A stretch of DNA of 64,000 bases from Acanthosoma haemorrhoidale. Lineage: Eukaryota > Arthropoda > Insecta > Hemiptera > Acanthosomatidae. The position numbers and the translations under genes are program-made. This document shows, one piece after another, positions 21,753 to 36,350 of the stretch; within the stretch, counting starts at the first letter, position 1; each line of letters starts with the position of its first letter. The notes under the pieces were generated by a model. That model saw nothing but the letters and a program-made list of their open reading frames with translations. It did no database searches and had not been told where the DNA came from. The stretch lies in assembly GCA_930367205.1 (NCBI GenBank), contig OV884015.1, forward strand, positions 37,811,288 through 37,875,287, read 5' to 3'.

Positions 21753-24700
21753 GTTTACCTGCAATAAATAATAAAGAAAATTAATAAATAATAACTTAAC
21801 CCATTCCATAACATACTACAATGATTAATTAAAAATTATGTATATCTCCACAGCTCATTCATCACTAACATTTGTAAGCATAATAAACTATTTTTATTAA
21901 ATAATTTTCATAAATTGTTTTCTGGGATCTGGTGTTCCATGGAAGTGAAGTGAATGATTCTGCACTGGGAATTAGTTATATTTCTCAATTAAATTACCTT
22001 ACAGAGGTAAAATGAACAACACTACTCTAACTTGAGCAGGACAAATAGAAAAAGTCAAGATAAGTGACCATTGGATAACAAATAAGGTGTTTTCTTAAAG
22101 TCTATCCCGCAAGCACTTTGTTGCCATCACCGTTTGATACAAGTCTAATATTTCAAAACACTCATTAACATTAATTTAGTAAAGCTTACAACAGTTGAAT
22201 GATCAAGTAACAATGAATTCACAGCACAGATAATATGATAACTTGAAGTTAAGATTACCTGCAAAGTACACAATATGTCTATCTGCAATCTGAAAAAAAA
22301 TTGTACTGTTGTTTTGTTTTGTTTTTTATTATAAAGTTAAAAATAGTAGAACAAATCAACAATATTTAAAAGTTACATTTCATCATATATCTGATCAGTC
22401 TTTTTGCAGCTAATAGTCACTTCAAAACTGCCTCATTTGAGAGCTTTATTTTTAAATGAAAAACTATATTTTATGAGCCAAAATGCAATTTATTTTGTAG
22501 ATTAAAAATAATAATATTAACATATGCTATCAAAATCACAGTTACAAATATTGATATTATTAATAAACCTTGTAAACTCAATAAACTTTAATTTTGTGCA
22601 TATATCTTGTCATTAGACTCATTAGGGGAAAGCTTCATATGATACAGGTGAAACACTTCACTTAGGCATTTCATCCTACAATTCAAATATAGTCTATTTA
22701 ATTATCTGTTTCTAAGAATATAAAATGAAGAAGTTACTAATCTGGTTAAGAAAACCTATCTTAAGGATATGAAGTAACTTCCTATCATCAACCTCCCCAA
22801 CTCCTCAATAGCACCTATTAGCTAAGCTTCAATTGGCCATAACTCCATAAGGGGCATTGAGCACTGGATAAATACTTCCTTTAACTTGTTTAATTTAAGT
22901 TCTGAAAATAAACTGTATTCAAGCACTATGTCTCTTATGAATTAACATCATGGCAAATTAAAATAAAAACTCACTAATATCAGCATCTACCTTTCTAGAT
23001 CATTGGCAGAGTAACGGGGATATGTTTGCAAATTAATACAAGTTTTCTTCCAGAATACAGTCCGATAGTTTCTTGTTTTCTACTAATAATTATTATTACT
23101 TTGAATAAATATATATGTTTGTGCAAGAGTAGTTTTAAAATAAACACAATCAAAGAACAAGTTAGAAGAACATATTTTTAGGTATATAAACAAATACTTA
23201 AAAGTAATAAATCAATAACAAAATAATTGCATTAAAATAAATTAAGTGATAGAATGTGTAACATTAAATGTAAAAAAAATAAATAATAAAACATTTCCTA
23301 TTTAGCATCAGACTGAATTATTTGGATGTGAACAGGAGAAATTTTAAAGTTTGTAGGACAATTAGCTGGAGATAGTATATTCAAGAAGAGTGATAAGAGT
23401 TAATAATGGTATTGAGGAGGTAAGAAAAAAGGAAATATTGTTTATGTGTGGAGGGCCAGAGCTATGCTGACTTGCTAAAGAGATGGGAGGAGTACTGGAG
23501 AGTCCTGAAGACAACTTAAACAAAACAGTTCATGATTGTCTTAAATCTGTCCTTGAGTCCTACCAATAGATCCAGTGTACCAGAACTTTGATTTTCATAT
23601 TGCTCAACATTTACTGTATTATTAGTTAAACTTATTGTATAGTACTTATATTTGTTTACCATGGTTTACAATATACATGTATACATATGTAGATACTTTG
23701 GTTCCCTATTCTTAGGTTTGTAATTTTGTGTGAAATACTTCTATAACTTTCTATTTAAAAATATGTATGGATCTTAACAGCATTAACCCCATACCCTAAC
23801 TATCTTTTATAATACCCCGAGATGAAGCATAATAAAATAAACTATTACTCTTTATGAACTTCTTATAAATGTACTTCTCATAAAGAACCAAGTAAAATTT
23901 TAACAAAGATGAGACATTAGGATAATATTATCAATTTGTTATTTTATTTTTACTGTTTTGGAGCCTTTTTCTTCAACTGGGCCATCTTAAGAACTCATTA
24001 TTATCAATCAACTGATTGAACATAGCTGCATTCCAGTAAATAGTTGTAATAACTCCTGTTAAAAGGAATTCCAATTATAACCTTTTTCATTAGCTTTGAA
24101 AATATTCAGTACTGTCAGTCCACAAACACAGCTTTAGGTCCTATTATATAACTATTACGCAACCAGCTAGAGAAACTGGCAATATTTTTAAATAAATACC
24201 AGAATAATGATTTAGGAGATTGAAAAAGTTTTCAAGTAATGAGAATATTCCCAATAACTGAACAACATATCTGTGGAAACTCCTTAAACCATTCGGGTCT
24301 GAGGAACTTTTGAGTATTTGTGATCAATCCTTCATAGAATTGAATAAAGTTAGTCTGCTGGAGATGTTAAACCACCCTTATCCTGGACATACAAAAATGA
24401 ATCCACTCTAAACACAATCAAATATTTGACAGGAGAATCTTATACAGGTATGAATCTTATTTTACTAAATAAAATTACCCATATCTGGTCAGTTTGTACA
24501 GATCTCAGCACATTATACCATACTTGAACAAAATATTAATTCTTCGGTCAGGAACCGTGCCCAATTTGCACCCTTTATCATTTCTTTATGAAATGCTCAG
24601 CCCTTCAAACTTTCAGTAAAACTATTTAAAAATATATCCAAATTAACCAAAATACGTTAGACTACAGTTACCTTACAATCAAAACCATGTTTAACAGCAC

Positions 24701-26530
24701 TATTAATTTCTGCTTTGTGCCAAAAAATTCAGGTTGAACTACTATGTATGATATAATAAAGTGAATAATTCTTACAATTTTCTGCAAAATATTGGAGTTT
24801 TTTTTTACTCGTGATTGTATCTGCCATGAATTACTCAGAAATTATAAGTTATTTCTTATAAACAAAAATAGTTTTTAATTGTTATTATTGTGTATATGGA
24901 TACTCGTTTTCATCTCATATACGTGTGTTCAAACATATATAATTATTTTAACAAATTTTTTTTGGAGTTTTACATTGGGAAACTTTGAACTATACAAATA
25001 TTGTTGTATTGTATATAATTGTCTTCTCATCCAGTGAAGATCTATATCTGTTTTATGTGGTAACTAACTTGTAAATATGATAATAACAGGATAACTCATT
25101 GAAAAAAAGTAATGTACTTAAATGCAATAAAGAATTATTTATCCATCACTATTTGCATGTAATAAATACACTATTTCCAAATACAACTACTTCAATAAGA
25201 AAATACTTTAACTATTTTAATTGATGGAAAATAAAGCAAAATCGAAGTTATTTTATTTATATAAAAAAACCAACACCAAAATGTTATATGTCCTGTCCTA
25301 CACTTAAATTTCAAATTAACATTAAGTGTGATAACAAGAATTGGTTCATTTCAAACATTAAAACTGGTTATTAATAAGAAGTCTGGTTTAAACTAATAAA
25401 ATAAGGAGCTTGTTTATTATTTTTTCATTGGAGCAATCCTACTTTGTGTTTGTGCGACTTAGGCAAATACTTGCGCTACTAATTATAAAAAATGTAAATT
25501 GTACAAAATAAAAGCATAAGGTTCACTGGATTGTTCCCTAGAAAGTAAAACTATAAAAAAAACTTAATCATGTAATACTTAACTGCTATAGTCACTAGCT
25601 TAAGTTTGTTTTATTTATAACTGTTTTTTTCCCTGATTATAATATCCTCTATACAATTTAAACTTATGATGATATTAACTGATGTAAGTTATAAAAGGAA
25701 TTTCTTGAATTACCTACTTCTTATTGTGACATTTAAATTTTGTTTGTGTAAGGAATAAAATAAAAATTATTTCAATCAGTACAATTAAAATATTACTAGG
25801 AAGATTGATTCATTCTACAAACCCATCCTTCCACCAAATCACACTCTCAGTGACAGTTCAGAAAATTAATACTCTCAATGAATCATAGTTATTTTAAATT
25901 ATTTATTGTCTTGCCAAAAGAACCCTAACCTTTTCCTGTATCTGTATGTGTGTATATTACATATGTGTATTCACTTAACTGATAAAAATGTAATTGAGAG
26001 TTGTTCATATAATTAAGATAATATATTGCGCTCAGCAGAAAGGATATGAAAGACAAAGTTTATTTCATAAGAGTTTTAAAATAGCATTGGTTTCCTATTA
26101 CATAAATATAGTTCTCACAAAAAATACAATTACTCGATTGCATAAGGTTTATCATCCATTAAATGTGTATTTTGGTCTTTGCAAATATTTAGCAGTTTCA
26201 TATCTCATGAGTAAATATGACCTGACCTTATTACTTAACAGATCATTTTTTTTAAAGAGTTGTGGAATTTTCCAACAGTGAGAATAAGATTTTCCTTAGC
26301 TTTGAGCGGTGAGTTGAATAATATATATTAGCTCCTAATCACTATGTATCACCTTTATGCAGGGAGAATTCTCAAATATATTTGTCCTTTCCACCGCCCA
26401 ACAAAACATAAAAGATATACTTAGTTATAATCACTAGTTGATACATGAATCGGTAAGCTCAACATTTTTCTTTTATTATACTTTTTATTTTTTCTACAGA
26501 CCAAAATGTTTTACATTGATTTTGAACTGT
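21753..26530. other. Gene-poor AT-rich stretch
   Basis: No conserved coding segment found. A minus-strand donor-like CTTTGCAG|GTAATC near 22258 could be a 5' UTR exon of the RING gene but is unproven. Poly-T and A-rich tracts are frequent. Confidence 0.5.
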
Positions 26531-26535
26531 TGTAC

Positions 26536-26568
26536 TTATATATATATATATATGATATATATATATGT
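26536..26568. repeat. (AT)n microsatellite
   Basis: Alternating TA broken once by a G, which creates a self-complementary tract. Confidence 0.85.
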
Positions 26569-27157
26569 ATGACGGAACCTGTAATAAGGAATATATTGTG
26601 GTGTGCAAGAACACTGCCAAATTACATATGAAAACCTTTATCATTTATTTTACCTGGATATTAAACAATGAACCAATTTTTATTAAAAAATGGCTACTTT
26701 TAAAGTATATGATCACATATTTATTAAGTTTATGTTTTATAGAATTTTTTCAATTTTAATATTTTAGTAAAGAAATTATAAACTTTAAATTTATTATAAT
26801 AATACCAGTATCTCAAATAACTTATTTACGTTACTTTGACTTTGGGTGCAGGAAATTGTTTTTAGGATCAAATGTAAAGTTCATAAGTTAACCAATATAT
26901 AATTTAATTGTATAAATAAATCTTTTTCAGACCTTGATAATACCACCAGATATGATGGTGAAATGTCGGCCCACATAATATAATAAAATATATGATTATT
27001 TTACTGATACTGTTTGGTCTTAACATTTTTTTCCTTCTGCCCACCTGTATGATTACCATAATTTGAAATTTTCCTTAATAATAAACAGCAATAACTTATC
27101 AAACTTAAAAGATAAAATACAAATTAGTGATATGCAGAATGTGATATACAAAATTAA

Positions 27158-27402
27158 TTGCAAACTTTAAAAAAAAATATATTATACAAAAGTAATCATG
27201 ATGATCCTAAGAATTTAAATGTCACACCTATTAGTATTATTCAACAACATTCTTTTGACTTTGACACACCAAACATTATTGGAAAAGAAGAGAATAACAG
27301 ATCCCGTAAACTTTTAGAATCCATTCACATAACTAGAAATATAAAAAATACAGTTAAATTTAAAAGAGATGAAAAGGATACAGGGTTCTATTTAAATTAT
27401 TA
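27158..27402 (+). mobile_element. Penelope-like element remnant (endonuclease C-terminus)
   Basis: An open frame ends with a layout characteristic of the region after the GIY-YIG endonuclease in Penelope-like retroelements: HSFDFDTPNIIGKEE, then RSRKLLESIHI, then an asparagine-poor version of the final N-x-R-x-D motif (VKFKRDEKD) and a terminal Tyr. The reverse transcriptase part is absent. About 200 bp upstream (26930-26980), a CCACCAGATATGATGGTG stem-forming string followed by AAATGTCGG recalls terminal sequences of such elements; that link is tentative. Confidence 0.55.
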
Positions 27403-28649
27403 ATCTAATAAATAATTTAATTTATTTCAACAGCTATATTTGACTGCACATATCAGATTAAACATGTGTAACAGATCTTGGAACTGATAACCCATTATAA
27501 CTTCCACCATCATTCCCAGAGAATAATGACCAACTGACATGGACTATTTTGAACAAAATGACAATTTCCTGGCCAGTAAGTATTTTAATGACAATGTTAA
27601 TTTATTTTTTTAATTGGGAACGACACAACATGTAAGTAGTAAGTATATAATTTACATTAGTGAAATATTGTGTTTTAAAGAAAACAATTGATGGAATGCA
27701 AACTGTGGAGAATATTTAATGAATGAAAGAATACCAATTCATGATTGAATTGGATTGAATACAACCAATTGGTATTGGAGTTGAATGACATGAATATATT
27801 CCCCACCACTTTTTCCTCTAGAAAATTAGGTAAGTAGGAATTCTCAAAGGGCGACTTCGTCTTCCCCCATCCTTATTTTTGGAATACTCATCAGTGAACA
27901 TGGTTCTGGATCTTAGCCTCTTTCCTTTTTTATATATATATTTTTAGGACCATAGACCATAGATAAATAGGTTCATGATGGGTGGCAAAACAGCAGTTGT
28001 TGATCCCTCACACCAATATGCTAATATATGGATCAACACCATTAGGTTTACCAGCAGGTGATTCCTTATTCATTTTTTAGTGGATACCTCCTTAGGTCAA
28101 CTGTGGGGTGGGTCCCTCACACATGGGTTCTAATTGTTTGTATTGTTCTTTTGCCCTAATGTAAATATTGTTAGTAACAATGCCAACCCCCCCCCCAACT
28201 GATCACTTTAGGTCTATTTTTCATGCTTGCATTTCTGCATTAATTTTTGTGTTGGTTTCTGTTTTCCCGGGTCAAGTATACTTAACTATTTGTGCTCACA
28301 CTTGAGGTCCACACTATTTCATGCACATTATTTTACTGAAAAATTACTTCTTAAAATTAACTTGTTTCTAATAAATAAATTTAATTGATAGTAAAAATAT
28401 TGTTACTATTTACAGAAACTTATCAAATATATAATTTCTCTAGTTGGTTTTCAAAACTATGCTTTTTGTAATATATTTAAAAATCTATTTGCATTATCTT
28501 ACATACCTACCTAGCTTCAGATAAACATACAAACTCCTCGTACTTGAATTAAAGTATAGCCTCTCCCTTCAAGCTTGGTAATCAAGGCTAAAAGACCTGT
28601 GACCTTTAAAACCTTTTCCAAATCAAAGCTCGTAATACCAGATTGTGCT
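27403..28649. other. Intergenic, nothing recognised
   Basis: AT-rich sequence with a 9-C run near 28188-28196. No coding signal recognised on either strand. Confidence 0.5.
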
Positions 28650-28915
28650 CGTCTGACCTGTATTTCCCTTCCAGTTGGTTATTCTGATTTGCAACTGTGA
28701 AGACTTATAAGTTTGAATACTAGGTACTTCAAAGATTTTTACTTTAGGGAATAAGTCTAATTCAGGTTCACTTAGTCTTATGAGGATGAGTAGCTACTTG
28801 AACTATCAAGTAGTGAATCCAGTATGGAATACCGAAATTATGGTTGTGAGGTAAAGCCTAGTACCTCACCACCCCACCTACCAACCACAGCAACCTTTGA
28901 TCAGGCTACCTCTTC
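28650..28915 (+). mobile_element. tRNA-derived SINE, diverged copy 2
   Basis: Same order of blocks as 8465-8740: GACC..CCAGT(T)GGTTA at 28656-28681, a B-box-like AGTTTGAAT (28710-28718), GATGAGTAGCTAC..AAGTAG.GAA(T)CC around 28785-28820, and CACCTACCAACCACAGCAACC at 28875-28895. The last is a 21-base block with four differences from copy 1. The promoter boxes have decayed. Confidence 0.5.
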
Positions 28916-29954
28916 ATAAAGTGTTGTGCCATGAATTTCTTTTTTCATTGGTGGTTATGGGTGTAATTTTTATAAATAAATCAAAATAAAGTAATAACAA
29001 ATTTTCTTGCCTTTTTTTCTCATAAAAAATTTTTTTTGTTACATATTTGCTTAAAATATACACATATGAAAGTATTTTATAGCATAGCAATTTTCTTTTG
29101 GTCATCTATTAAGAAATGTTCTAAGCATCATAAATCGTTACATGCCACTAGATCTGAATCATTCAGTGGAACTGAACAATCATTACAATATAACATATAG
29201 TGAAATATATTTCAAATTTTATCAATTTATTTTTTTTTTATCTTTATGGTAAGAATTCACCTTCAATTCTTGGAGTAATATTGTATTTAAATTTCAACAA
29301 TATAGACATGAAATGATTAATTAATAATCAAACTTATGATTAGGAAATTCGCTGAATTTATTTCAATTGATCTTGAAATATAATAGTAAATAATGCAATG
29401 ATTGATAACTAAAACCTGATTGTGATGTCTTTCAATAATAAATTGACAAAAACTTGTACCAAAATCAATGTTTTATTATTTCCCCAGGCAGCTAAACTAT
29501 GAATTTCAAACCTGGATCTTAAAATTCTAGACATTTCCATATTTTTGTTAAATGTTAAATTAAGACAATGTTAAAGACTTCAATGAATCAATTTTTTTTT
29601 TTTAATTATACAATCATTATTTTCGAACTTTTTTCATTAAAACAGAAAAATAATTGTTAAACATAAAGCTTATTAAATATAATATAAATTAAATAAATAA
29701 AAAAGTATAAAAAAATGTTATTGTTCAATAACTATTAACAAATATTTTAAATAAATTAGTTTAAAATATATGAAGTAGTTATAAATATAAATGAACTTGA
29801 TACAAATATCAACTCAGTCTAAAAATATTGTTAAGTAAAAAATAGACAGTTCTATAAAACAGAATCATATTTTTTTCCATGATATGAATGTTGTGCTCCT
29901 GCTACACTAGTACAATGTAGTTATAAATACATAAAGTAGTAATACATGAAGTAG
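28916..29954. other. Intergenic, nothing recognised
   Basis: Very AT-rich with long A and T runs; it lies downstream of the FAM169-type gene on the minus strand and probably includes its 3' UTR. Confidence 0.5.
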
Positions 29955-31164
29955 TTAAAGACTTGGACCAACTCGTCCAAAGCTCATAGGGGTTCGTTTA
30001 GGTCTTGGGATTGTGAACCAAGCCAGTTTCTTACTGCCTTCAGAACCAGCTCCTTGAACTTCCCAAAGCTTATACTTCATTTCAGGATACATTTTTATGA
30101 ATTTGCCAATAACTGGAACAAAATTAGCCATAAAATATTTATTTAGTTATTTTTAATTTTATTTTTACAGTTTATATAAACAATAATAACCTTTAAGCAT
30201 AGAAAAAGCAATAGGAGAACTGAAGCCAATGTCCTCATCAGGATGATTTCTTCTGATATCTTCCAATATAGATAGTCCCAAACCCATTCTGCGAAAATCG
30301 GACCTTACATAAGCAGTATCCAAGGTGAGCATTTCATATGATTCTTGTCTATGCTGTATGAAAGTTCCTAAAATCAAACATTAATATGTGTTATGACTTT
30401 TAAAATAATTTTGAATGAACATTTATAATTGAATTAGAATGTCAACAAATATCACCTTTTGGTTTCATGGTGTAAAAGCCAATTGCTTTCCCACTTCTCC
30501 AAAGAAGTTTGACTTCATCGTCATTGTCAGGTAAGTCAAACTCACATTCATTGTTTTCTGCCTGTGGTGGATCATTTCTTCGGTAGATGATTTGACTAAG
30601 AGCATAATGTGCCAACAACTCGTTGTCTTCAGTCACCTGTAAAATAATTTTTGTTTTATTAAATAGGGTGGCAACCTATAGAAAAGCTATCCCCTCCCAA
30701 CACCACTAAAAAAAAAATTCTGAAATGATATAATGAATTTAAAGAACATTTTAGCAATAAATCAAGATTTTGAAAGAATTCTTGTTTTTCCTTAAGTATA
30801 TACATTTCAAAAGTTTAATATAACTAGTGGATTTGACTGGAATGTAGAGTTTCCATTGAGAAAGCTAGATTTCATTTTCTACAAAACAAATTCAGCCCCC
30901 CCCCCCTATCCTAGAAAGGATGGTAATGTATAGATTACATGCTTTCCATGTCCTAATTTGAGGCATATAAAGGTGTCAATTTAAAACACTACTATCGGAT
31001 GTTGCAAAGCAGAAACATCATGAGGCATTTGTACTGACATTTACAATGTTTAAGAAATTCAAGATAACCTTGAATACTTACAGAGTGCCATCCATCATAT
31101 AATTTTTCGTTCTCCAAAACTTCTTCTACAGTTTTTTTCACTCCGTCGATTCTTAAGGAAACGC
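29955..31164 (-). CDS. FAM169-family GNAT-like protein, last four exons
   Basis: Exons 31164-31082, 30636-30456, 30367-30191 and 30112-29955 have GT..AG borders and phases 1, 0, 1, 1 that agree throughout, giving 191 codons to a TAA. The frame matches FAM169 proteins (FAM169A is a lamin-associated nuclear-envelope protein): VSLRIDG..TVEEVL corresponds to the conserved start of the fold, then YALSQIIYRRND, LLWRSGKAIGFYTMKP (beta hairpin of the acetyltransferase fold), DTAYVRSDFRRMGLGLSILED with the RxxGxG acetyl-CoA loop, and KLWEVQGAG near the end. Family members usually have about 100 more residues in front; that part is missing here and must lie upstream on the minus strand. The protein ends KRTPMSFGRVGPSL, much shorter than vertebrate FAM169A. 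Enzyme activity is inferred from fold only. Confidence 0.85.
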
Positions 31165-34100
31165 CTGCAACAATAATAAATTATCATAGTAGATAATGAG
31201 GGGAAAATTGAGCAAGGTGGGGTTGACAGCTCACCGTTGAGCCCGTCCAATAATGTCATACCAACAATTATCAAGTTATATCTCGATTAAACTGAATACA
31301 TAGTATTAAGGGTGAGGTATGTTTGGTTCATAATATTATCGCATGAGCAGAAATATTTTAAAATAGATTTCTAATATGGTACTAGATCAATAAATTAAGT
31401 TAGCAGAAGACCAAGCTCAGGTTGATTTAATTGACTCACATTTACAATCTAGTTCATAATATTATTATAAGACTGAAAAGCTAGCTTCTACTAACTGAAA
31501 TGGGCTGTCCTTTAACTGTGCTATAAATCTGAAGGGGGTATAAGAACATTGTGTATAATTACATTTTCTGACCACAGACACAAATATAACATAACATAAT
31601 TAATAAAAATGCAGCCTATTTCAAGCATACAATAAACAACTTTTTCATACAAATATTCAAATTTGATTGAGATATATTGTGTTTGGGATGTACTGATATA
31701 AGACTCAGAAAAGTTTAGTATAGTAAGTAGGGATAATGACTTATTACAGCATGGCACAGCTAATGGACAGCAATTATATTAAATGGAGCATTTGGGCCGC
31801 AATCAATTTCAAAGCAAATTTAATTAAAAAGTTTTATAATTCCAATGATTTTAAGCCTTTTAAAAACATGTACTATTTCATTTTAGAATTAGAATTTTTA
31901 GTTAGTTGAAGAATAGTTAAGATTATAAATATTTGAAGAATTGCTCAGAAAGAAGAAATTTGTATCAAATTGAATAACTCTGTGCATTGTACATTATTTC
32001 ACGATGTTGTGAAGATATTTTCTAAAATTTATGATTAAATACACCAGTTTTTCTTAAATAAATAAATCTTTGCCATATACTTTATTTTCATCAAGGACCA
32101 AATGATTAACAACACCTTTGGCGCCAGCTCAGATAAATTTGTATTTGTTTATCTATTACAGCATTGAGTGTTACAGCCTGAACGTAATTAGATTAAATTT
32201 AACCTTGATAAGTAAATTTAAAAATATGCTAAAAATTTCAACATGAATGGTTTTGTTAGTAAAATGTTAAAATTGGGGCGAGATAGTACAATAGTGAGTA
32301 ATATTCTCATTAGAAATGGCATAAAAGGCTAAAAAAAACTGTGATATTGCCTAAAAAAATGGTGTACAAATAGCAATATAAAATTGATTACGGCAAATAT
32401 ATGTGTATTATATAAAAATCATAAAAGGAAATGTTTGATAAAGGCCCAACCCATTAAAAAAAAGCAATTTATCAAATGCACATTATTTATTCATGCCTCC
32501 AATTAAATTTTACCAAAATAAAATGTAAAATAATGATTTATTTATAATTTCAATTAAAAAATAAAAGTACTTGGCTGTTACAGCTAAGCATGGAGTTAGT
32601 AAATTTAACAATCACTACATGAATTGTATATTTATGAAATCGCAATATAAAAATAATAAAAAAATGTTTATTACCTTTTAAAAGCTTTTAATTTAAACAG
32701 AGGCATGAATATATACTTTTTAATCAAGTATAATATGGAAAACTTTAATTTATTAATACTTCAAACATGATTTTTTGTCTCTGTATTAGCAATTGAATGT
32801 TACAGGTATTATATTTGATAAAATGTAAAATTATCAAGGTAATGGGCCAACCCCTAATACTTAAAAGATGAATCACAATTTAAATTTTTCTGATATTTAA
32901 TTAACGCATGAATAACACTAATATTTGTTATATGATGTATTTTTAAATCTGATTCATCTTTTTAGCCAATGAAGAAGAAATAAGGTGCTATTGGGCTTAG
33001 CATGTAAAAATAATATAGAAAATACTAAAGTATTACTCATATTAATTAAATATGTGTTGTGTCTTTAAATTTAATAAAATTTAACTTTTTGTCCATTTAC
33101 GACTGACTTTAAGGGATCAGCATTATATATTTCTTAGTTCTATGTGGACAGAAAGTAATAAGCCCAAATGCCCCTAGGATTTCTTAAATACTCATGTAGA
33201 GACCGTTTCACCTCAGAAAAACTTGTAGTAATTAATGATGTTAACGGGTATATACCAAACTAAAAAAGTTTACCAGCTGTTTGGAATGGAACAGAGCTTT
33301 TTATACCTGAATATTTTTATGAAAGGAGGTATTTTCCCTTCACACCCCACTACAGCTATGTCCTACCCCAAGTTCTTCCTTACTGAAACGGACTCTACTT
33401 CTTTCGATGAAACAGTATTAAAATATTTCTGCTTTTTTTGTAGTATTTCTACTTCATAGGTTGATTTATATAATTTTTTTTACATCTCATACGACTTCAA
33501 ACATACTCACCCTTTTGATTAAAACCTTTTTGGTAACTAAGAAAGTTTTTTTTTTGGAGGAAACAACAGTAAAAATGTTGTTATGCTGTGTGAAGCATTT
33601 TCACTGACAGCTACTTTATTTTTTATCTAACAATGATCTATTTTCCTTTGATATTAAATGTTTAGATATAACTTGATTTCCAAAGGATTGTGAAATGGGA
33701 TCTGAAATGATTAAGGAATTGAGAGAATTCAAGAAGTAATGAATCTACCAACACGAAGCACAGGTCGGACAGTGGAACGATTCTATATAATATCCGGCCA
33801 CCAGCTCATTGGATATAGAGCCTAGTGTAACTAGATTGTTGCACCTGAAATCACACAGCACATCGATATCGAGGACAAAATACAAATAAATATAAATAAC
33901 TTTTATACTCCCAAAACTCTTTTTAAAATCACCATCATTGAAATGGATAGAAGGCGAAAAATAATTATTTGTGGATTAACTTAAAATGAGGAGTGCATAA
34001 GATATAAAATGGCTATCACCTTATTTTATAAAAAAAAGATCATTAGTTAAAAGATAAATCTTCTTTTAGCCCAGGGACTCAAAATAATTTTTAACTTTCG

Positions 34101-35509
34101 TTTTGAAAAAAATTGATAAAACTTTTGCTTTTATTTTTGTTAAAGTGAAGTTTTATTCCAATTTTTTTTCAGATAAAACTTCTCAATTTTAAAACTTTTT
34201 TTAATACTTCTATTTCAATATTTGGTAGGAAAAGGTTTTAGTAAAAAAATAAATAAATTTTGAAATATGTATTCGCTGGAACAATAACCATAATTTAAAT
34301 GCTGTCAAAAGAAAAAGTAGGCATGACAATGATCTGAGTTCTAACCATAGCCAATTAACTTAATATAATCTAACAAAATAAATTTGATAGATTTTCAATA
34401 TTTCTCATAAAATACAAGATACAAAATTTAAGTAGACCTGGAATATTTATTTATCAATTTATTTGAAACTCTTACTACAAACTTAAATTAACATTTTCTT
34501 TCAAAAGTTATTTTGTATCTTAAAAAAAACTTAAAAAAGTTTTGCCTGAAAATGTTAAAACAAAACGTTTCTTACCCCTGCTACTTCTAACTCGTGAAAA
34601 GCGAAATGAATATATTTTCAAAATGTGTAAAATAAGTTTTATCCAGCAACAATTTTTACGATAATTAAGTGACTTTACTTCCATGTGATTGGTTAAGTGA
34701 TATTACAAGAATAAAAATGTTTAGCCATAGAATTACTACTGTATTGTCACTAATTTGAATGAAGAAGCTATCATGGATGTGACAATATGGATAATTAAAA
34801 AGCACCATTTCTATTTTCCAGGAAGTGTTAGAATCTTTTTAGGGATAAATCTGAGACTAATTTTATGACCAAAGAGATCCACGTTTGGGGAATAATTTTA
34901 ATAATTAATCAGTAAACAAATAATAATAATATTAAATCAATAGATAATTAATGGCCTCAGCCAAAGGTAGTAATAACTTTGCTAAATCTCCAGCCCCTCT
35001 ACTAGCACTCGTTGTATTTGGCATACAACCTTTGTGCTCTTTGAAGGATGCAAATGTGACCCGTTTTTAATTAAGCACTCCTCTAATAGACAGGTCCATA
35101 TTAATATATTTATTCAATGGCAAAAATGTTCTTCTCTTTTAATTTTTTCTATTTACTGTAATAATGCGGACTAATTTAGTTAAAATTTAAGCAGCATCTA
35201 TACATAAATAATATTGAGCTACATTCATAGTAAATAAATTTTTCATTCCTTGGCCAGGAAAACCATTAAAAAATAGTTCTACACCATTTATATTATCTGT
35301 TAGCATAGAACAAAATAGAAAGTATTCTGAAATCATGTCTTCTATGCATAAAAATATGGTGCAGATAAAAAAAAAATAAGGAGATGAGTAAAAAAAAATT
35401 ACCTTTTTTTTGCTTATTTAAAAATAATAGTATTTTAACACAATATTTTTTTAATATTCAAAGTATATACTGTTGTGTTTTATAATTTGTTACCATATCA
35501 AGGCTAGCT

Positions 35510-36350
35510 GTTGGGTTCTTTCACAATTATACCACTCTTTGGGTTTTGAACAGAAGAATTCTGCAACTCCATTTTGAACCTGGTCCAGAGAATCAAAGGT
35601 TTTTCCTTGAAGATAGTGAGTCATTGGTAGTCAGAAGTTTTTGTTTCGTGTAACGAGAAATGTGTGGCCAGGCGGGCGTAGAAATAAAACCCTTCTACTT
35701 TATCTATTTAATAATTCTGGGTCACAACATCATACATTCTTTGTAACTGATCACTATAAAGTTCTGAATCGATGGTTCGACCTTCTGAAATTAATTATGA
35801 CCTTATAATTACAAAATACAGAGAGGAATGTATTTTATTTCGAATTACCATTGCTTAGTGACTGACACAGCAGGCTGATTGCAGTCTAACCATTGTTTCT
35901 TGGTCTTAGGGTTTCTACAATGTATCCAGTTTTTCATTTTCATTACAAGTATCAATTCTTTTAATGAAACGATGGTCATTTGGGTATTTCGAAAATTGTT
36001 GGCAATTTCTACTCGACCTCATGCCTGCCTGCTCAGAGGACAACTCATGGGGAACTTCTCTTGATGAGCGATTCACTTTTCCCAAGTTATCCAACCAACG
36101 ATTTATGATGGATTGGGAAAGTCTAAGCTCTCTTGCCAATTCTCATTTTTTGGAAATGCTGCGTCTCCCTCAACAGAGTCCTGCAGAGCTTCCTCATCAA
36201 ATGATAATTTTTGTCCAGAACCCTCTTTCTTCTCGAGACTGATGTCACCAGTTTCAAATTTCTGGAACCATCTACACAGTGTCCATTCAGAAAGACCACC
36301 TTCTTCTTCAAATCACCAAACCAAACAGATTGTTTTGGTGATGAAAAACT
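35510..36350 (-). mobile_element. Mariner (mellifera/cecropia-type) transposase remnant
   Basis: Reading the minus strand across shifting frames gives, in order, pieces of a mariner transposase: CRWFQKFETGDISLE, SFDEEALQDSVEGD, ELRLSQSIINRWLDNLGKVN followed by VPHELSSEQ, then (about 35780) IDSELYSDQLQRMYDVV, RRVLFL, and near 35600 LQGKTFDSLDQVQ with EFFCSKPKEWY. These are the helix-turn-helix, the post-HTH linker and the C-terminal half of the DD34D enzyme. Frames break at least three times, and the segment with the first catalytic Asp is short or lost. Terminal repeats were not recognised. Confidence 0.8.

Noticed and set aside
34560..34620. Alternative FAM169 exon ending at a CAGG|GTAAGA donor
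   Set aside because: The phase fits the 31164 exon, but the translation (KIYSFRFSRVRSSRG) does not resemble the family and lacks a clear acceptor.
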